This document shows, one piece after another, positions 62,438 through 64,000 of a stretch of DNA of 64,000 bases. Each line of letters begins with the position of its first letter. Position 1 is the stretch's first letter. The notes beneath the pieces are model-generated. The model ran no database searches, was not told the DNA's origin, and was given only the letters and a program-made list of their open reading frames with translations. The DNA comes from Echinicola arenosa. GTDB taxonomy: Bacteria; Bacteroidota; Bacteroidia; Cytophagales; Cyclobacteriaceae. The DNA lies in the NCBI RefSeq assembly GCF_014841125.1, contig NZ_JACYTQ010000003.1:186001-250000 (forward strand), read 5' to 3'. The position numbers and the translations under genes are program-made.

Positions 62438-64000
62438 ATGTTGATCCTACAACAACTTTCATATATACATCCAAACAAGGATTTACTGTTTAACAATGTC
62501 AGCCTGACCGTAAATAAGCAAGAAAAAATTGCTTTAATCGGGAATAATGGGGCAGGTAAATCTACCTTACTGAAAATCATTGCTGGAGAATTACCATACT
62601 CCGACGGCCAATTAAAAGTTGATTCCGAACCTTATTATATACCTCAGGTTTTCGGCCAGTACAATCACCTGAGCATTGCTCAAGCATTGCGGATTGATGG
62701 AAAATTAAACGCTTTAAGAGAAATTTTAGACGGAAGTACCAATGAAGAAAATTTCAATTTACTGAATGATGATTGGTCCATTGAAGAGCGTTGCAAAGAA
62801 GCCCTAAACTATTGGCAACTGGATAAGTTGGATCTGTCTCAAAAATTGGAAGCTTTAAGTGGCGGACAAAAAACAAAGGTTTTTCTAGCTAGCATTTACA
62901 TTCATCAACCTGACATGATTTTGCTTGATGAACCGAGCAATCATCTGGACATGTCGAGCCGGAGGCTTTTGCATGATTTTATAGCGTCTTCAAAAAGCAC
63001 CTTGATAGTAGTAAGCCACGATAGAAGTTTACTGAACCTATTGGACAGCGTGGGTGAATTAAGTAAAAACGGAATCAAGGTTTTTGGTGGCAACTATGAT
63101 TTTTATGTTGAACAGAAACAGGTAGAGAATAACGCATTGGATCAGGATATTCAGAGCAAAGAAAAAGCATTGCGAAAAGCCAGGGAAAAAGAGCGGGAAA
63201 CCTTGGAGCGCCAACAAAAAAACGATGCACGGGGAAAGAAAAAACAATCCAAAGCAGGTATGGGCAAAGCAATGATGGATAAAATGAAGAATGATGCCGA
63301 GATCAGTAGTTCAAAAATAAAAAACATCCATACCGAAAAAACCGAGGGGATTTCCCAGGAGTTAAGGGAGTTACGATCGATATTGCCCGATATTGATAAA
63401 ATGAAACTTGGCTTTGACAATTCAACCTTACATAAAGGAAAAATACTGTTTACAGCCAAAGACCTCAATTTTGCTTATAGCAGGCGCTTGCTCTGGGAAG
63501 ACAACTTGAATGTTAAAATAACAAGTGGCGAACGCATTGCATTGAAAGGACCAAACGGTTCGGGAAAAACGACATTGATCAAGCTGATTTTAGGCAGTTT
63601 GGAACCGCAAAGGGGAACGCTTTACCGAGCTGATAACAAATCGGTTTATATTGACCAAGACTATTCTTTACTTGACGATAAGCTTAGCGTTTACGAGCAG
63701 GCACAACAGTTCAACATTTCTGCTTTGCATGAACATGAAATTAAAATCAGGCTCAACCGGTTTTTATTTGGAAAAGAAGATTGGAAAAAACCTTGCCGGG
63801 CATTGAGCGGTGGGGAAAGAATGCGTTTGATGCTTTGTTGTTTGACGGTAAGCAATACATCACCTGACATCATCGTTTTGGATGAGCCTACAAATAATTT
63901 GGACATTCAAAACATTCAAATAATGACTGCGGCAATAAATGGATATGAAGGTACATTGATTGTGGTTTCACACGATGATACTTTTTTGGAACAAATAAAT
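62438..64000 (+). CDS. ABC-F family ATPase (partial, runs off the window)
   Basis: 521 codons are visible, without a stop, so the gene continues past 64000. Two ABC domains without membrane segments: ABC1 with GNNGAGKST, LSGGQ and LLDEPSNHLD; a charged Lys/Glu/Arg-rich linker at about residues 215-310 (the interdomain P-site tRNA-interaction motif of ABC-F proteins); ABC2 with GPNGSGKTT, LSGGERMR and VLDEPTNNLD followed by VVSHDDTF. ABC-F proteins act on the ribosome; many protect it from macrolides, lincosamides or pleuromutilins. The long linker and leader structure favour an antibiotic-resistance-type member, but housekeeping types cannot be excluded. Confidence 0.92.
   Translation, partial: MLILQQLSYIHPNKDLLFNNVSLTVNKQEKIALIGNNGAGKSTLLKIIAGELPYSDGQLKVDSEPYYIPQVFGQYNHLSIAQALRIDGKLNALREILDGSTNEENFNLLNDDWSIEERCKEALNYWQLDKLDLSQKLEALSGGQKTKVFLASIYIHQPDMILLDEPSNHLDMSSRRLLHDFIASSKSTLIVVSHDRSLLNLLDSVGELSKNGIKVFGGNYDFYVEQKQVENNALDQDIQSKEKALRKAREKERETLERQQKNDARGKKKQSKAGMGKAMMDKMKNDAEISSSKIKNIHTEKTEGISQELRELRSILPDIDKMKLGFDNSTLHKGKILFTAKDLNFAYSRRLLWEDNLNVKITSGERIALKGPNGSGKTTLIKLILGSLEPQRGTLYRADNKSVYIDQDYSLLDDKLSVYEQAQQFNISALHEHEIKIRLNRFLFGKEDWKKPCRALSGGERMRLMLCCLTVSNTSPDIIVLDEPTNNLDIQNIQIMTAAINGYEGTLIVVSHDDTFLEQIN

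Overview
The window comes from a Bacteroidota chromosome, most likely a free-living or marine member of the Cytophagales (Cyclobacteriaceae-like; inference). The evidence is two SusC/SusD pairs with FecI/FecR regulators, a CzcA-type pump fused to its own TolC-like channel, methionine synthase split into two genes, lipoproteins and outer-membrane barrels typical of the phylum, and several promoters matching the TAnnTTTG -7 element. No rRNA operon, CRISPR array, complete transposase or complete phage is present.

Layout. 0-4.4 kb: a NarL-type two-component pair, an aerolysin-like protein, a cytoplasmic binding-protein-fold protein and a decayed tyrosine integrase next to tRNA-Ser and tRNA-Pro (4.6-4.8 kb). 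5.2-9.4 kb: housekeeping genes (CoA-type Nudix hydrolase, DUF819 permease, thioredoxin-like ferredoxin, YbjQ, outer-membrane protein). 9.5-14.5 kb: a one-carbon/methionine operon led by a SAM-I riboswitch (metH in two parts, then metF). 14.6-32.4 kb: two polysaccharide-utilisation-type loci that converge on a shared terminator. The left one is sigma/FecR/SusC/SusD/GH95 fucosidase; the right one is sigma/FecR/SusC/SusD without an enzyme. 32.9-44 kb: an accessory stretch of unrelated single genes (RelA/SpoT-domain synthetase, cold-shock protein, DUF6624-like membrane protein, esterase, S41 protease, L-domain lipoprotein, beta-gamma-crystallin/aerolysin fusion, a small glycine-rich protein with a 2-TM partner). 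Pseudogene remnants (fatty-acid desaturase, AraC regulator, L-domain paralogue) and dispersed hairpin repeats lie between them.

44.1-56.8 kb: a long co-directional run with overlapping or nearly touching genes. It encodes an RND-TolC fusion pump, its membrane-fusion lipoprotein, a periplasmic thioredoxin, ApbE flavin transferase, a tiny DUF4266 lipoprotein, a DUF3570 barrel, an LTA-synthase-like sulfatase-fold enzyme and an OmpR/histidine-kinase pair. Four 11-bp-spaced half-sites and a -7 element precede the pump, so local control by the OmpR-type regulator is plausible. The set looks like an envelope metal-efflux and redox system. 56.9-61.1 kb: a sulfatase remnant, an orphan lipoprotein, a beta-propeller protein and more repeats. 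61.1-64 kb: HxlR regulator, divergent short-chain dehydrogenase with a clear operator, and an ABC-F ATPase (cut by the window edge) with an attenuator-like leader.

Most interesting signals: the bacterial beta-gamma-crystallin/aerolysin fusion; the thioredoxin-ApbE-DUF4266-DUF3570 module behind a metal pump; two intergenic repeat families placed just after the ends of orphan genes; the leader of the ABC-F gene; and the competing helices of the metH riboswitch. All assignments rest on reading the sequence and recalled family features; no database search was run.
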